A stretch of DNA of 64,000 nucleotides from Actinomycetospora termitidis (GCF_030286555.1 NZ_JASVWF010000001.1:558001-622000); one strand, 5' to 3'. Positions 47,875-56,947 are shown, counted from the first letter of the stretch. Notes: generated by a model from the letters alone, not told the origin. Numbers and translations are program-made.

Positions 47875-49826
47875 TTGTTGTTGCAGGTGATCTCGGGCTC
47901 GGGGTTGTAGCGGACGGTGCGGGGCTCGGACTTCGTCTGGCCGGTCTTCACGTCGGTCAGGACACGGGTGTCGGTGACGGTGAAGCCACCGACGCCCTTG
48001 GACGGCTTGCACTTCGGGTTGTCCGAGAGGTCCCGGGTGCCCGGCGGCACCGGGTTGGTGCGCGGTCCGGTCTGCGACGTCACGTCGAAGCGCTTCTGGC
48101 CGTAGAGCTGGACCTTGATCGACGACGGGGTCCACTGGGTGCGGATCAGCACCGGCGTGTCGCCGTCGTTGCGGAACTTCAGGTCGATCGCGCCCTCGAA
48201 GACGGTCGCCTCGCGGCCGGCCGGGTACCGGCTGATGTAGTAGCTGTGCTCCTTGTGCTCGACCTGCTGGAGGCCGGCGAAGTACGAGGCGTTGTACAGC
48301 GTCGTCGCGAACTGCGAGATGCCGCCGCCGATCCCGCGGCCGGGCACGCCGTCGTCGATGATGCCGGCCTCGACGAAGCCCTGGCTCGCGTCGCGCGGCC
48401 CGGTGAAGCCGTTGAGGCTGAACGTCTCGCCCGGCTTCACGGTGGCGCCGTTGACGATCTCCGCGACCCGCTTGATGTTCTGGCCGGAGTCGGCGGCGAA
48501 CCCGTTGGTCTGGAACTCACCGATGACGGTGGCCGGCCCGAGCGCCTGCAGCGCCTCGGTGGTGACCTTCGGCGGGGTCGTCGTGTAGATCGCGTTCACG
48601 GCACGTCCGTCGGCGGGCGGCGGCGCGGCCGGCGTGGCGCCCGGGGGCACCGGCGGCGGGGTGAACGTGGTCGGCGGCGTGGCGTCGGGCTGCTTCGCCA
48701 GCGCGTCGACGAGGCCCTCGAAGGTCTTCGGGTAGTCGATCGTGCGGCCGGTGACCGCGGGCACCACGGTCGCCGCGGCCCCCTCGAAGGCGAACGTCGC
48801 GTCCTTGGGCTCGGCCTCGGTGGACGCCAGGTCCCGGTCGACGATCCGCTGCGCGGTGGGCACGTCGACCCGCGGGGTGAGCCCGCCGGAACCGTCCGGG
48901 TCGAACTTGAGGAACTGCCCGATCTCCTCCGGTGACAGCGTCGCGTTCTTCGCGTCCCCGACGACGTAGGCCGGCCCGGCCACGGCGGGCGTGGCCACGT
49001 CGCGCAGTGCCGTGTCGATCCCCTCCTGGGTCACCGAGACCGGCTGGGCGGTGACCGGGAGGCCGACGGGGGCCGGGTCGAGCCAGTGCGCCAGGACGAC
49101 GTCGGGTGCGGTGCGGCTGTCAACGACGTGTCCCGGCACCGACGGCACCGGCACCGGGCGGTCGCCCTCGAAGCGCACGGTGCCCTCGACGGACGGCCGG
49201 TCGAGCTGCGGGCGGGCGGCGTCCACGGCCTGCCCGACCGCGACCGGGTTGCCCTTGCTGATCGGCGCGATCTCGCGGTCGGAGAACAGCGAGGACAGCC
49301 GGGTGAAGGGGTTCAGCGGCTGCTCGCCCGCCTCGGCGATCGTCGCGGGGACGTCGAGGTCGAGGCCGGCGGTCCGCGGGTCCAGGGTCGCGGTCGCCGC
49401 GTCCGGACCGGTGCCCGCGACCAGGGTGATCGGCCGGGTGACGCGCGGGGCGAGCTCGGTCGTCAGCTTCTCCTGGGCGGCGAGACGGTTCATGCCGCCG
49501 ATCTCGACGCCGGCGACGGTGACGCCGCGGGGCACGTTCGTGGCCGAGATCAGCAGGTCCCCGACGTAGAGGACGGCGAGCAGGCCGACCACGGCGGCAC
49601 CGCTGATGAGCAGCGTGCGCCGCGAGCGGCCCCCGGAACCCGCACCCGACCCGCCGTCGCCACCCTCGTCGGGGCCGGCCACGGGCGGGATCTGCACGGT
49701 GGCCTCGGCGTCCGGGTCGTAGCCGCGCGACTCGGCCGACATCGTCCGCGTGGCCTCGTCGTCGGGCCCACCGGCCGGATCGATGCGGGTGTCCCCGGAG
49801 GATCCCGGCTGAGAAGGTGTCGTCAC
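47871..49826 (-). CDS. VanW/YoaR-type peptidoglycan-binding-like protein
   Basis: Encodes 651 residues. About 70 cytoplasmic residues precede one span (TLLISGAAVVGLLAVLYVGDLLI). The outer part has repeated PG-binding_4-like units (GVTVAGVEIGGMNRLAAQEKLTTEL and a second at about 280-380). A VanW domain follows (IVNGATVKPGETFSLNGFTGPRDASQGFVEAGIIDDG, GRGIGGGISQFATTLYNASYFAGLQQVEHKEHSYYISRYPAGREATV). The end has two cysteines, NPKCKPS and ITCNNK. GTG at 49826 overlaps the upstream GroES-like stop by four bases. Possible envelope binding role; VanW function is unresolved. Confidence 0.9.
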   Translation of the reverse strand: MTTPSQPGSSGDTRIDPAGGPDDEATRTMSAESRGYDPDAEATVQIPPVAGPDEGGDGGSGAGSGGRSRRTLLISGAAVVGLLAVLYVGDLLISATNVPRGVTVAGVEIGGMNRLAAQEKLTTELAPRVTRPITLVAGTGPDAATATLDPRTAGLDLDVPATIAEAGEQPLNPFTRLSSLFSDREIAPISKGNPVAVGQAVDAARPQLDRPSVEGTVRFEGDRPVPVPSVPGHVVDSRTAPDVVLAHWLDPAPVGLPVTAQPVSVTQEGIDTALRDVATPAVAGPAYVVGDAKNATLSPEEIGQFLKFDPDGSGGLTPRVDVPTAQRIVDRDLASTEAEPKDATFAFEGAAATVVPAVTGRTIDYPKTFEGLVDALAKQPDATPPTTFTPPPVPPGATPAAPPPADGRAVNAIYTTTPPKVTTEALQALGPATVIGEFQTNGFAADSGQNIKRVAEIVNGATVKPGETFSLNGFTGPRDASQGFVEAGIIDDGVPGRGIGGGISQFATTLYNASYFAGLQQVEHKEHSYYISRYPAGREATVFEGAIDLKFRNDGDTPVLIRTQWTPSSIKVQLYGQKRFDVTSQTGPRTNPVPPGTRDLSDNPKCKPSKGVGGFTVTDTRVLTDVKTGQTKSEPRTVRYNPEPEITCNNK

Positions 49827-50149
49827 AGGTACAGCCCCGTCCCGCTGGTCGGCTCGATGTTCTCGCTGGCCACGGCGTGCACGTCGCGCTCGCGCATGAC
49901 GACGAAGGTGCGGCCGTCGACCTCCACCTCGGCGTGGTCGTCGGGCCCGTAGAGGACCCGGTCGCCCGCCTTCACGGTCCGCACGTGGTTGCCGGTCCCG
50001 TAGACGTCCCCCCAGGCCAGCCGCTTCGACACCGAGGCGGTCGCGGGGATGACGATCCCTCCGGTGCTGCGGCGCTCGCCCTCGGCAACGGAGGGGGACA
50101 CCAGCACGCGGTCGTGCAGCATCTGGATTTCCAGCCGGGGGTCCGACAC
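49823..50149 (-). CDS. GroES-family co-chaperonin-like protein
   Basis: Encodes 108 residues of GroES fold: LEIQMLHDRVLVSPSVAEGERRSTGGIVIPATA includes a mobile-loop-like segment, followed by GDVYGTGNHVRTVKAGDRVLYGPDDHAEVEVDGRTFVVMRERDVHAV. It is not next to a groEL gene, so it is a stand-alone relative. GTG at 50149 lies six bases after TACGAT (50156-50161, minus strand) and appears leaderless. It is the first gene of a coupled operon with the VanW and DUF1206 genes. Confidence 0.88.
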   Translation of the reverse strand: MSDPRLEIQMLHDRVLVSPSVAEGERRSTGGIVIPATASVSKRLAWGDVYGTGNHVRTVKAGDRVLYGPDDHAEVEVDGRTFVVMRERDVHAVASENIEPTSGTGLYL

Positions 50150-50221
50150 GCGCGAATCGTACGGGGACGCCGCTTCCGCCCGGGCGGGTGGGAGGCGCCA
50201 CCCGGACCCCGGGCACGAAGA

Positions 50222-50268
50222 AGCCCCGCGGCTCTGCCAGGTCGGGGGTCCGGCAGAGCCGCGGGGCT
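50222..50268. terminator. Terminator hairpin between the AAA ATPase and GroES-like genes
   Basis: A perfect 17-base arm AGCCCCGCGGCTCTGCC (50222-50238) pairs with 50252-50268. It lies 74 bases after the ATPase stop, on the side leading to the GroES-like gene promoter. Confidence 0.85.
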
Positions 50269-50341
50269 CATGGGAGGTGTCGTCCCGGGGCCGCCGTTCG
50301 TTACCGTCCTCGCCGCCTTCACCCGATCGGTGCAGTACGGA

Positions 50342-51532
50342 TCAGTCGCGGCCCAGCAGGAAGCGCCCGAAGTGCGGGACGGTGAAGGCGATCCAGCCGC
50401 GCTCGGCCGAGAACACGAGGCCCTTGCGCAGCAGGCTGTCGCGCGCCGGGGAGAGCGAGGAAGCGCGCTTGCCCAGGTGGGCGGCGAGCTTCGCGGTCTG
50501 CACCGCCTCGTCGCGGCCCTCGGCGAGCTCGGCCATGCCCTGCAGGTACTCCCGCTCGGCCGGGGTGGCGCGTTCGTAGCGGGAGCCGAAGAACCCGACC
50601 GCGAGCTCCGCGCCCGCCTCCGGGGCGGCGACCCGGACGTCCTCGGCGTCGATCGGGCTCTGCACCGCGGCGTCCCAGGCCGCCTTGCCGTAGGCCTGCA
50701 CGAAGTACGGGTAGCCGCCGGAGACCTCGTAGAGCGCGTCGAGCGCCGCCGGGGTGAGCTCGGCGTCCTCCCGTTTCGCCGGGGCGGTGAGGGCGAAGTC
50801 GGCGTCGGACCGGTCGAGCTGGCCGATGCGCACGTAGCGGAAGAGCCGCTCGGAGTAGGACTTCGACGCCGAGAGCACGGCCGGCAGGTGCGGCAGGCCC
50901 GCGCCGACGACGACGAGCGGCGCCCCGGACTGGGAGAGCTCGTGGCAGGCCGCGCACAGGGCGGAGACGTCGTCGATCTGCAGGTCCTGCATCTCGTCGA
51001 TGAGCAGCGCGACCCCGACCCCGACGTCCGCGGCGAGCTCGGCGACCACCCCGAAGAGCTCGACCAGGTCGATCTCGATGTCCCCGGAGTCGGCGCGGCC
51101 GGTGAGGGTGGGGGCGTCGATCCCGGGCTGCCAGCGGTCCTTGAGCTTGGCGTCCGAGGCCGTGGCCTTGAGGGCGAACGCCTTGAGGACGCCCAGCACC
51201 TCCTCCACCCGGTCCGGGGCGCGGTGGCGCACCGCGAGGTCGCGCACCGCCCGGTGCAGGGCCGCGGACAGTGGTCGGCGCAGGTCCGCGTCCGGGCGTG
51301 CCTCGATCTTCCCGGCGCCCCAGCCGGCCCGAACGGCCATCGAGCGTAGCTCACCGAGCAGCACCGTCTTGCCGACACCGCGCAGGCCGGTGAGTACGAG
51401 GCTGCGCTCCGGACGCCCACGCGCCACCCGCTCGAGGACCACGTCGAACGCGGTCAGTTCGCGGTCGCGCCCGGCGAGCTCGGGCGGGCGCTGGCCCGCG
51501 CCGGGGGCGAAGGGATTGCGCACCGGATCCAC
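50342..51532 (-). CDS. Stand-alone AAA/STAND-like ATPase
   Basis: Encodes 396 residues. Walker A is LVLTGLRGVGKTVLLGEL (about 45-60), Walker B is VALLIDEMQDLQ (about 175-186), and a sensor-like stretch is APLVVVGAGLPHLPAVL. The C-terminal part (about 320-396) looks like a winged helix (LAAHLGKRASSLSPARDSLLRKGLVFSAERGWIAFTVPHFGRFLL). The layout resembles Orc1/Cdc6-like ATPases used in regulation or defence; its partner is unknown. GTG at 51532 follows TACGCT (51539-51544, minus strand) by six bases and is leaderless. Confidence 0.8.
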   Translation of the reverse strand: MDPVRNPFAPGAGQRPPELAGRDRELTAFDVVLERVARGRPERSLVLTGLRGVGKTVLLGELRSMAVRAGWGAGKIEARPDADLRRPLSAALHRAVRDLAVRHRAPDRVEEVLGVLKAFALKATASDAKLKDRWQPGIDAPTLTGRADSGDIEIDLVELFGVVAELAADVGVGVALLIDEMQDLQIDDVSALCAACHELSQSGAPLVVVGAGLPHLPAVLSASKSYSERLFRYVRIGQLDRSDADFALTAPAKREDAELTPAALDALYEVSGGYPYFVQAYGKAAWDAAVQSPIDAEDVRVAAPEAGAELAVGFFGSRYERATPAEREYLQGMAELAEGRDEAVQTAKLAAHLGKRASSLSPARDSLLRKGLVFSAERGWIAFTVPHFGRFLLGRD

Positions 51533-51644
51533 GATCGGAGCGTATGGCGCCGTCTAGATCAGGTCCGATACGTCAGCAGAAACGGCGATCGGCGTGTCGC
51601 GGTGTGACGGCGCGAACAGTCCCAGGTCGTAGGACACCGTGTAT

Positions 51645-51677
51645 CGGTTACCTTTGGTACGGGTAACCGCAGGTAAC
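51645..51677. promoter_or_regulatory. CGGTTACC-N9-GGTAACCG operator upstream of the diiron oxygenase gene
   Basis: Perfect eight-base arms at 51645-51652 and 51662-51669, with a further GGTAAC half at 51672-51677. The octamer CGGTTACC recurs upstream of fadE5 at 43121. A TetR-type regulator is a reasonable guess; the diiron gene starts at 51710. Confidence 0.55.
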
Positions 51678-51709
51678 AGTGACCGCCGGTACGGAAGGAT
51701 GAGCGGATC

Positions 51710-52651
51710 ATGACGACCGTCGAGCAGGGCCAGGAGACGGAGCGCAGCGGAGCTCGACCCGTCGAGCGGGGTTCGGACCGTCGCGACGACGTCGCGGAGC
51801 GGCTGCTCCGGTCCGCCGGTGAGCTGTCCTACGACCCCCAGCAGGAGGTCGACTGGGAGACCCCGCTCGACCCGTCGCACCACGGCTGCAGCCCGGAGTG
51901 GAGCACGCTCTACGGCACGGCCTACTGGGACGAGATGACCGAGGAGCAGCGCGCGGCGCTGACCCGGCAGGAGGCGGCGTCGGTCGCCAGCACGGGCATC
52001 TGGTTCGAGATGATCCTGCAGCAGATGGTCATCCGGGACTTCTACGCGAAGGACCCGACGGACCCGGCGTTCCAGTGGGCGCTCACGGAGATCGCCGACG
52101 AGTGCCGGCACTCCATCATGTTCGCCCGCGGGGCGGAGAAGCTGGGCGCGCCGGCGTACCGACCGGCCCGCCACGTCGTCGAGGGCGGCCGCGTGTTCAA
52201 GGCCGTGGCCTCCGGTGAGGCCGCCTACGCGTCGATCCTCGTCGCCGAGGAGGTCCTCGACGTCATGCAGCGCGACTGGATGCGCGACGACCGCGTCGCC
52301 CCGTTCGCGCGCACGATCAACAACATCCACGTGGTCGAGGAGGCGCGGCACATGCGCTTCGCCCGCGAGGAGACCCGTGAGCGCCTCGAGGGCGTGGGGC
52401 CGGTCCGTCGTCGGGCGCAGGCGCTGCTGGTCGCCTTCGCGGCCTTCTTCATCGTCACGAGCATGTGGAACAAGCAGGTGTACGCCAACGCGGGGCTCGA
52501 CCCGAAGCGTGCGCTGCGCGAGGCGAAGGCCAACGAGCACCACCGCGCGATGCTGCGTTCCAGCTGCGCGGAGCTGATGGACTTCCTCGGATCGGTGGGT
52601 CTCCTGACCCGTCCGGCGCGGGCGATCTACCGCGCCGCGCACATCCTGTAA
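51710..52651 (+). CDS. AurF-like diiron N-oxygenase
   Basis: Encodes 313 residues of the AurF/PF11583 family. All seven diiron ligands of AurF can be placed by motif and spacing: Glu100 (IWFEMILQQ), Glu131 and His134 (ADECRHS), Glu180 (VAEEVLD), His207, Glu211 and His214 (NIHVVEEARHMRF). The 27-4-3 spacing of Glu180 to His207, Glu211 and His214 equals that of AurF. The family oxidises amines to nitro groups or hydroxylates other substrates; the substrate here is unknown. A reductase gene begins 11 bases downstream, and a palindromic operator precedes the promoter. Confidence 0.88.
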   Translation: MTTVEQGQETERSGARPVERGSDRRDDVAERLLRSAGELSYDPQQEVDWETPLDPSHHGCSPEWSTLYGTAYWDEMTEEQRAALTRQEAASVASTGIWFEMILQQMVIRDFYAKDPTDPAFQWALTEIADECRHSIMFARGAEKLGAPAYRPARHVVEGGRVFKAVASGEAAYASILVAEEVLDVMQRDWMRDDRVAPFARTINNIHVVEEARHMRFAREETRERLEGVGPVRRRAQALLVAFAAFFIVTSMWNKQVYANAGLDPKRALREAKANEHHRAMLRSSCAELMDFLGSVGLLTRPARAIYRAAHIL

Positions 52652-52662
52652 GGCCTCGACCC

Positions 52663-54147
52663 GTGCCGTTCGCCATCACGCAGTCGTGCTGCGTCGACGC
52701 CTCGTGCGTCTCCGCCTGCCCGGTCAACTGCATCCACCCCGCGCCGGGCGAGCCCGACTTCGGGACGACGGACATGCTCTACGTCGACCCGCGGACGTGC
52801 ATCGACTGCGGGGCGTGCGCCGAGGTCTGCCCGGTCGACGCCGTGTTCCCCGTCGAGAACCTGGTCGGGTCGTTGCGCGAGTACGCCGGGATCAACGCGG
52901 AGTACTACGCCGACCGGGAGGCGCCGGCGGCGCTCGCCGGGTCCCCGCTGTTCCACGCGTGGGACCCGGTCCGCTTCGACCGGGTGCTGCCGGCGGACTT
53001 CCCGCGCCTCGACGTGGCGGTGGTCGGCAGCGGGCCCGCGGCGATGTACACCGTGGAGGACCTGCTGCTGCACACGACGGCGCGGGTCACGGTCGTCGAC
53101 CGGCTCCGCGAGCCCGGCGGCCTGGTGCGCTTCGGCGTCGCCCCGGACCACGCCAGCACCAAGCAGGTCGGCGAGCACTTCGCCCGCTACCACGACCACC
53201 ACCGCGTGACGATGCGCCTCGGGGTCGAGGTGGGCCGCGACGTCACGGTCGAGGAGCTGGGCCACCGGTACGACGCCGTGGTCTACGCGGTCGGCGCGGC
53301 CGAGTCACGGGACCTCGGGATCCCGGGCGAGGACCTGCCGGGCAACCTCGCCTCCACCACCGTGGTCGGTTGGTACAACGGCCACCCCGAGACCCCGGCC
53401 GATGCGGTCGACCTGCGCGGTCCGCGCGTCGTCGTGGTCGGGACGGGCAACGTCGCGCTCGACATCGCGCGGATCGTCGCCGCCGACCCGGACGGGCTCG
53501 ACGGCGTCGCGCCGGCGGCCCGCGCGGCGCTGCGTGGCAGCGGCGTGCGGGAGATCGTCCTGCTGGGTCGCCGTGGTCCGCGCGAGGCGGCGTGGACCCG
53601 GGGCGAGCTGCTCGGGCTCCTGCGCCGGGACGACCTCGAGGTCGTCGTCGACGACCACGACCCTCGCACCGCGGAGGAGATCGCGGTGGCGACGGACGCG
53701 GAGACGGCGAGCCTGCTCCGGGACGTGCCGCGGGCGTCCGCCGCCCCCGAATCCCCCCGACGGCGGGTGGTGCTGCGCTTCCACGCCGTCCCCGAGGAGA
53801 TCCTCGGCACGGACCGCGTCACCGGCGTTCGGCTCGCCGGCGGTGACGAGCTCGACGCGAGCGCCGTCGTCCGGGCGATCGGGCACCGGGGGCGTGCGGT
53901 CCCCGGGCTGCCGTTCGACCCGTCGTCGGGAACGGTGCCGCACGTCGAGGGCCGCGTGGAGGGCCGCCCCGGGACCTACGTGGTGGGCTGGATCAAGCGC
54001 GGGGCGTCCGGCGGCATCGGCGCCAACCGGGCCGACTCGGCCGAGACCGTCGCCTCCCTGATCGCGGACGGGGCGTCCGGGGTGCTCGGCCGGGGCGCCT
54101 CGCGCAACCCGGTCCGCCGGGCGGTGCGGCGCCTCTCGCGCCACTGA
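52663..54147 (+). CDS. fprB: Ferredoxin-NADP reductase with N-terminal 7Fe ferredoxin (FprB type)
   Basis: Encodes 494 residues. The ferredoxin part has Cys9, Cys15, Cys19 and Cys23, then C46-x2-C49-x2-C52-x3-C56-P, the pattern of a 3Fe-4S plus 4Fe-4S ferredoxin. The reductase part has the FAD site VAVVGSGPAAMYTVEDLL, FGVAPDHASTKQVGEHFARY and the NADP site VVVVGTGNVALDIARIV, ending in VGWIKRGASGGIGANRADSAET. It moves electrons between NADPH and its own clusters. The GTG at 52663 lies 11 bases after the diiron oxygenase stop, so the pair is probably one operon with this protein as electron donor. Confidence 0.93.
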   Translation: MPFAITQSCCVDASCVSACPVNCIHPAPGEPDFGTTDMLYVDPRTCIDCGACAEVCPVDAVFPVENLVGSLREYAGINAEYYADREAPAALAGSPLFHAWDPVRFDRVLPADFPRLDVAVVGSGPAAMYTVEDLLLHTTARVTVVDRLREPGGLVRFGVAPDHASTKQVGEHFARYHDHHRVTMRLGVEVGRDVTVEELGHRYDAVVYAVGAAESRDLGIPGEDLPGNLASTTVVGWYNGHPETPADAVDLRGPRVVVVGTGNVALDIARIVAADPDGLDGVAPAARAALRGSGVREIVLLGRRGPREAAWTRGELLGLLRRDDLEVVVDDHDPRTAEEIAVATDAETASLLRDVPRASAAPESPRRRVVLRFHAVPEEILGTDRVTGVRLAGGDELDASAVVRAIGHRGRAVPGLPFDPSSGTVPHVEGRVEGRPGTYVVGWIKRGASGGIGANRADSAETVASLIADGASGVLGRGASRNPVRRAVRRLSRH

Positions 54148-54157
54148 CCTCCGCGCT

Positions 54158-54208
54158 GAGCGAGCGGCACCCTCGCAGCGTCTCTGCGCTCGAGAGTGCC
54201 GTTCGCTC
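54158..54208. terminator. 43-base-family repeat hairpin after fprB
   Basis: GAGCGAGCGGCACCCTCG (54158-54175) pairs with CGAGAGTGCCGTTCGCTC (54191-54208), two G-U type mismatches, 15-base loop. Its inverted reading matches 35883-35925 at 39 of 43 positions, loop included. Confidence 0.8.
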
Positions 54209-54238
54209 GCCGTCTATCAGGCTCTCTCGGGCTCGTCG

Positions 54239-54262
54239 TAGACGACGGTAGAGAGCGCGATC
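54239..54262. repeat. 24-base direct repeat, left copy
   Basis: It starts TAGACGAC and continues GGTAGAGAGCGCGATC, overlapping the response regulator stop by two bases. It matches 58044-58067 at 22 of 24 positions in the same orientation. Confidence 0.7.
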
Positions 54263-54893
54263 AGCGGCCCAGCCCGCGCTCCCGGGCCCGGGCGATCGCC
54301 GCGTAGCGGTCGGTCACCTGCAGCTTCGCGTAGGTCGCCGAGAGGTAGTTGCGGACCGTCTTGGTGCTGAGCGAGAGCTCGGCCGCGATCCCGGCGGTCG
54401 GTCGACCGGCGGCGAGGAGCTCGAGGACGCGCTGCTCCTGCTCGGTGAGCTCCGGGAAGGCGCGGTCGACGTCGGCGCCGCGCGCGAGGGACGTCGGGGT
54501 CACGGCCGGGCCGAGGACCGTGCCACCGGCCGTGACCAGTCGCAGCGCGGCGAGGATCTCCGCCTCGTCGGCACCCTTGAGGAGGTAGCCGCGTGCCCCG
54601 GCCCGCAGTGCGGCCACCACCGACGCGTCCTCCTCGACCATGGTCAGGACGACGACGGCGGGTGCCTCGGGGAGCGCGAGGAGCCGGCGGCACGTCTCCA
54701 GCCCACCGATCCCCGGCATCCGCAGGTCGAGCAGGACGACGTCGCAGGCGACCTCCGTGATCCGCTCGAGGGCCTCCTCCCCGGAGGCGGCGGCCCCCGC
54801 GCACTCGATGCCCTCGACCCGGTCGACCATCGCCTGCAGGCCCGAGCGGTAGAGCGGGTGGTCGTCGACGACGAGGACGCGCACGTCGGTCAC
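54261..54893 (-). CDS. NarL/LuxR-type response regulator
   Basis: Encodes 210 residues. The receiver has VRVLVVDDHPLYRSGLQAMV and phosphoacceptor Asp in DVVLLDLRMPGIGG, with switch residues VVLTMVEED and LLKGA. The C-terminal LuxR-type HTH is LTEQEQRVLELLAAGRPTAGIAAELSLSTKTVRNYLSATYAKL. GTG at 54893 overlaps the histidine kinase stop by four bases. Partner of the kinase upstream. Confidence 0.95.
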   Translation of the reverse strand: MTDVRVLVVDDHPLYRSGLQAMVDRVEGIECAGAAASGEEALERITEVACDVVLLDLRMPGIGGLETCRRLLALPEAPAVVVLTMVEEDASVVAALRAGARGYLLKGADEAEILAALRLVTAGGTVLGPAVTPTSLARGADVDRAFPELTEQEQRVLELLAAGRPTAGIAAELSLSTKTVRNYLSATYAKLQVTDRYAAIARARERGLGR

Positions 54894-56887
54894 ACCGCCT
54901 CGTGCAGCGGCAGGGTGGCGGTCAGCGTCGTCCCGCCGGGCCGGTGCCGGACGTCGAGTCCGCCGCCCAGCTCCTCGGTGCGGTGCCGCAGCGAGGACAG
55001 CCCGATCCCGCCGGCCGTCCGCTCGACCGGGCCGCTGCCGTCGTCACTCACGACGATGCGCAGCGACCCGTCCCCGACCGCGAGGGCGACCGTGCAGGCG
55101 GTGGCCCGGGCGTGCCGGGTGACGTTGGTCAGGGCCTCGGTCACGACGCGGTACGCGGCCACCTCGACGGCGGCCGGGAGGTCCTCGGGGACGTCCGCGG
55201 CGTCCAGGACGACGACCAGCCCGCTCCCCTCGACGAGCCCGACGTGCTTCCCGAGCGCGGCGACGAGCCCGACGTCGTCGAGGGCCGGGGGACGCAGTCC
55301 GTGCACGAGGCGGCGCAGGTCGACCAGGGCGTCCTGGAGCGTGCTCTTGAGGGTCGCCGCCCCCGCCTCGTCGGCGGCCTCGGGCCCGACCTCCCGCCGG
55401 AGCCCGTCGAGCGCGAGCACGGCGTGGGAGAGCACCGGTCCGAGCCCGTCGTGCAGGTCGTGGTGCAGCCGTCGCCGTTCGTCCTCCCCGGCCCGGACGA
55501 GGTGCTCGCGGGCCTGCTGCAGGTCCGCGGCCAGGGCGTGTGCGTCGAGGGTGCCGGCGAGCACCCGGCCCAGGGCCTCGAGCAGGCCGGCGTCGCGTGG
55601 GTCGGGGGCGCGTTCTCCGGGCCGCAGGGCCACCGTGAGGACTCCGAGGAGCCGGCCGCGGGCACGGAGCGGGACCTCGTGGCGCGGTCGCGTGGCGACC
55701 GGCTCGCCGGCGGCGGCCACGGCGGCCCCGTCCGGGTCGAGGATCGCCACCCCGGGGACGCGCAGGAGCTCACGGACGGACTCGAGCGCCGCCCGACCGC
55801 CGTCGTGGTCCGTGCCGACTCCCGAGGCGGGTGCGTCGTCGAGCCGGGTGCCGAGGGCCCGGAGCACCGCCAGCGGGTCGGACCGGGCGCCGTGCAGCAG
55901 ACGGTCGACGGCCCGCTGCGTCCACGTCCGCACGGGCGCGAAGGTCACGGCGACCACCGCCACGCCCAGGAACCCGGCAGCGTCCGGCAGGAAGGAGCCG
56001 CCCGCGGTCACCGCGACCACGTAGAGCAGGTAGGTCGCAGCGGCGGTGAACGCGTACACGAGCGAGCGGTCGACGACGGCGTCGAGCCCGTGCAGCCCGC
56101 CGAGCACCGCCGCGACCACCGCGGCGGCGACGAGACTCGTCGTCACACCGCTCAGGACGTCCCCCACCGTGGTCGGGACCCCGGGGAGGAGCACGACCCC
56201 GACGGCGAGCACGACGGCGAGCCCGAACCACCGCAGCCGCAGCCGGTCCGCGCGGTCGGCACGGACGTACCGCACCAGCAGGCTCGCCAGGCAGACCGGC
56301 GCGCAGAACACGAGCGCGGTGGTGATCAGCCGGACGACGTCCGTCGGCCAGTCCGGGAGGTGCCCGGTGAGCGGGCTCGGTGTGCCGTCCTCGAGTCGCG
56401 GGTGCAGGACGCACGCGACGAACAGCGCGGCGAACAGGGCGAGGACGACGACCTGCACCGCGAGCCAGGGGCGGGAGGGGACCCGTCCGGTCGGGAACCA
56501 CAGCGGGAGCAGGGTGAGCAGGGCGAGGAAGGGGAGCCAGACGATCTCGGAGACCCAGCCGGCGAGCGCGGCGAGCGGGAGCGAGCCGGGCACCGTGTGC
56601 AGCCCGAAGCCGGACCACTCGGCGAGGAAGAAGCCGAGCGCGAGCCCGGCGGTCGAGAGCAGCAGCCAGCCGACCCGGTCCCGGGGACGGTGGGTGAGGA
56701 TCAACGCCCCCGCGGTCGGGACGAGTGCTCCCGTCACGGCGTCGCCGAGGTAGATGTCCTCGAGGCCCTCGGTCGCGCCGTTCGCCACCGCCAGGGGCGC
56801 CCCGGCGAGGGAGAGCGCGGCCGCGGCAACGGCGACACCCCAGGGCCAGCGTCGACGCACCGCGGCGGATGGCACGCCGTCGAGCAT
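54890..56887 (-). CDS. Membrane sensor histidine kinase (NarL partner type)
   Basis: Encodes 665 residues. Eight or more hydrophobic segments fill residues about 15-310 (GVAVAAAALSLAGAPLAVA to FLGVAVVAVTFAPV). A GAF-like region follows (LLRVPGVAILDPDGAAVAAAGE, VPLRARGRLLGVLTVAL). The HisKA_3 box is GEDERRRLHHDLHDGLGPVLSHA, with the phospho-His in DLHDG, and the ATPase has TEALTNVTRHARA and VVSDDGSG. The signal is unknown. ATG at 56887 follows GGGAGGGG. An inverted repeat CACGGTG-N17-CACCGTG (56917-56947) lies in the divergent region upstream. Confidence 0.93.
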   Translation of the reverse strand: MLDGVPSAAVRRRWPWGVAVAAAALSLAGAPLAVANGATEGLEDIYLGDAVTGALVPTAGALILTHRPRDRVGWLLLSTAGLALGFFLAEWSGFGLHTVPGSLPLAALAGWVSEIVWLPFLALLTLLPLWFPTGRVPSRPWLAVQVVVLALFAALFVACVLHPRLEDGTPSPLTGHLPDWPTDVVRLITTALVFCAPVCLASLLVRYVRADRADRLRLRWFGLAVVLAVGVVLLPGVPTTVGDVLSGVTTSLVAAAVVAAVLGGLHGLDAVVDRSLVYAFTAAATYLLYVVAVTAGGSFLPDAAGFLGVAVVAVTFAPVRTWTQRAVDRLLHGARSDPLAVLRALGTRLDDAPASGVGTDHDGGRAALESVRELLRVPGVAILDPDGAAVAAAGEPVATRPRHEVPLRARGRLLGVLTVALRPGERAPDPRDAGLLEALGRVLAGTLDAHALAADLQQAREHLVRAGEDERRRLHHDLHDGLGPVLSHAVLALDGLRREVGPEAADEAGAATLKSTLQDALVDLRRLVHGLRPPALDDVGLVAALGKHVGLVEGSGLVVVLDAADVPEDLPAAVEVAAYRVVTEALTNVTRHARATACTVALAVGDGSLRIVVSDDGSGPVERTAGGIGLSSLRHRTEELGGGLDVRHRPGGTTLTATLPLHEAV

Positions 56888-56916
56888 GGCCGACCCCTCC
56901 CGCCCGGCGCCACGGT

Positions 56917-56947
56917 CACGGTGTCCCGCGCGCTCCGGGTCACCGTG
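56917..56947. promoter_or_regulatory. Inverted repeat in the divergent kinase/membrane protein promoter region
   Basis: CACGGTG (56917-56923) and CACCGTG (56941-56947) are perfect seven-base arms 17 bases apart, between the kinase gene and the divergent membrane protein gene. A response-regulator site is one option. Confidence 0.35.
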
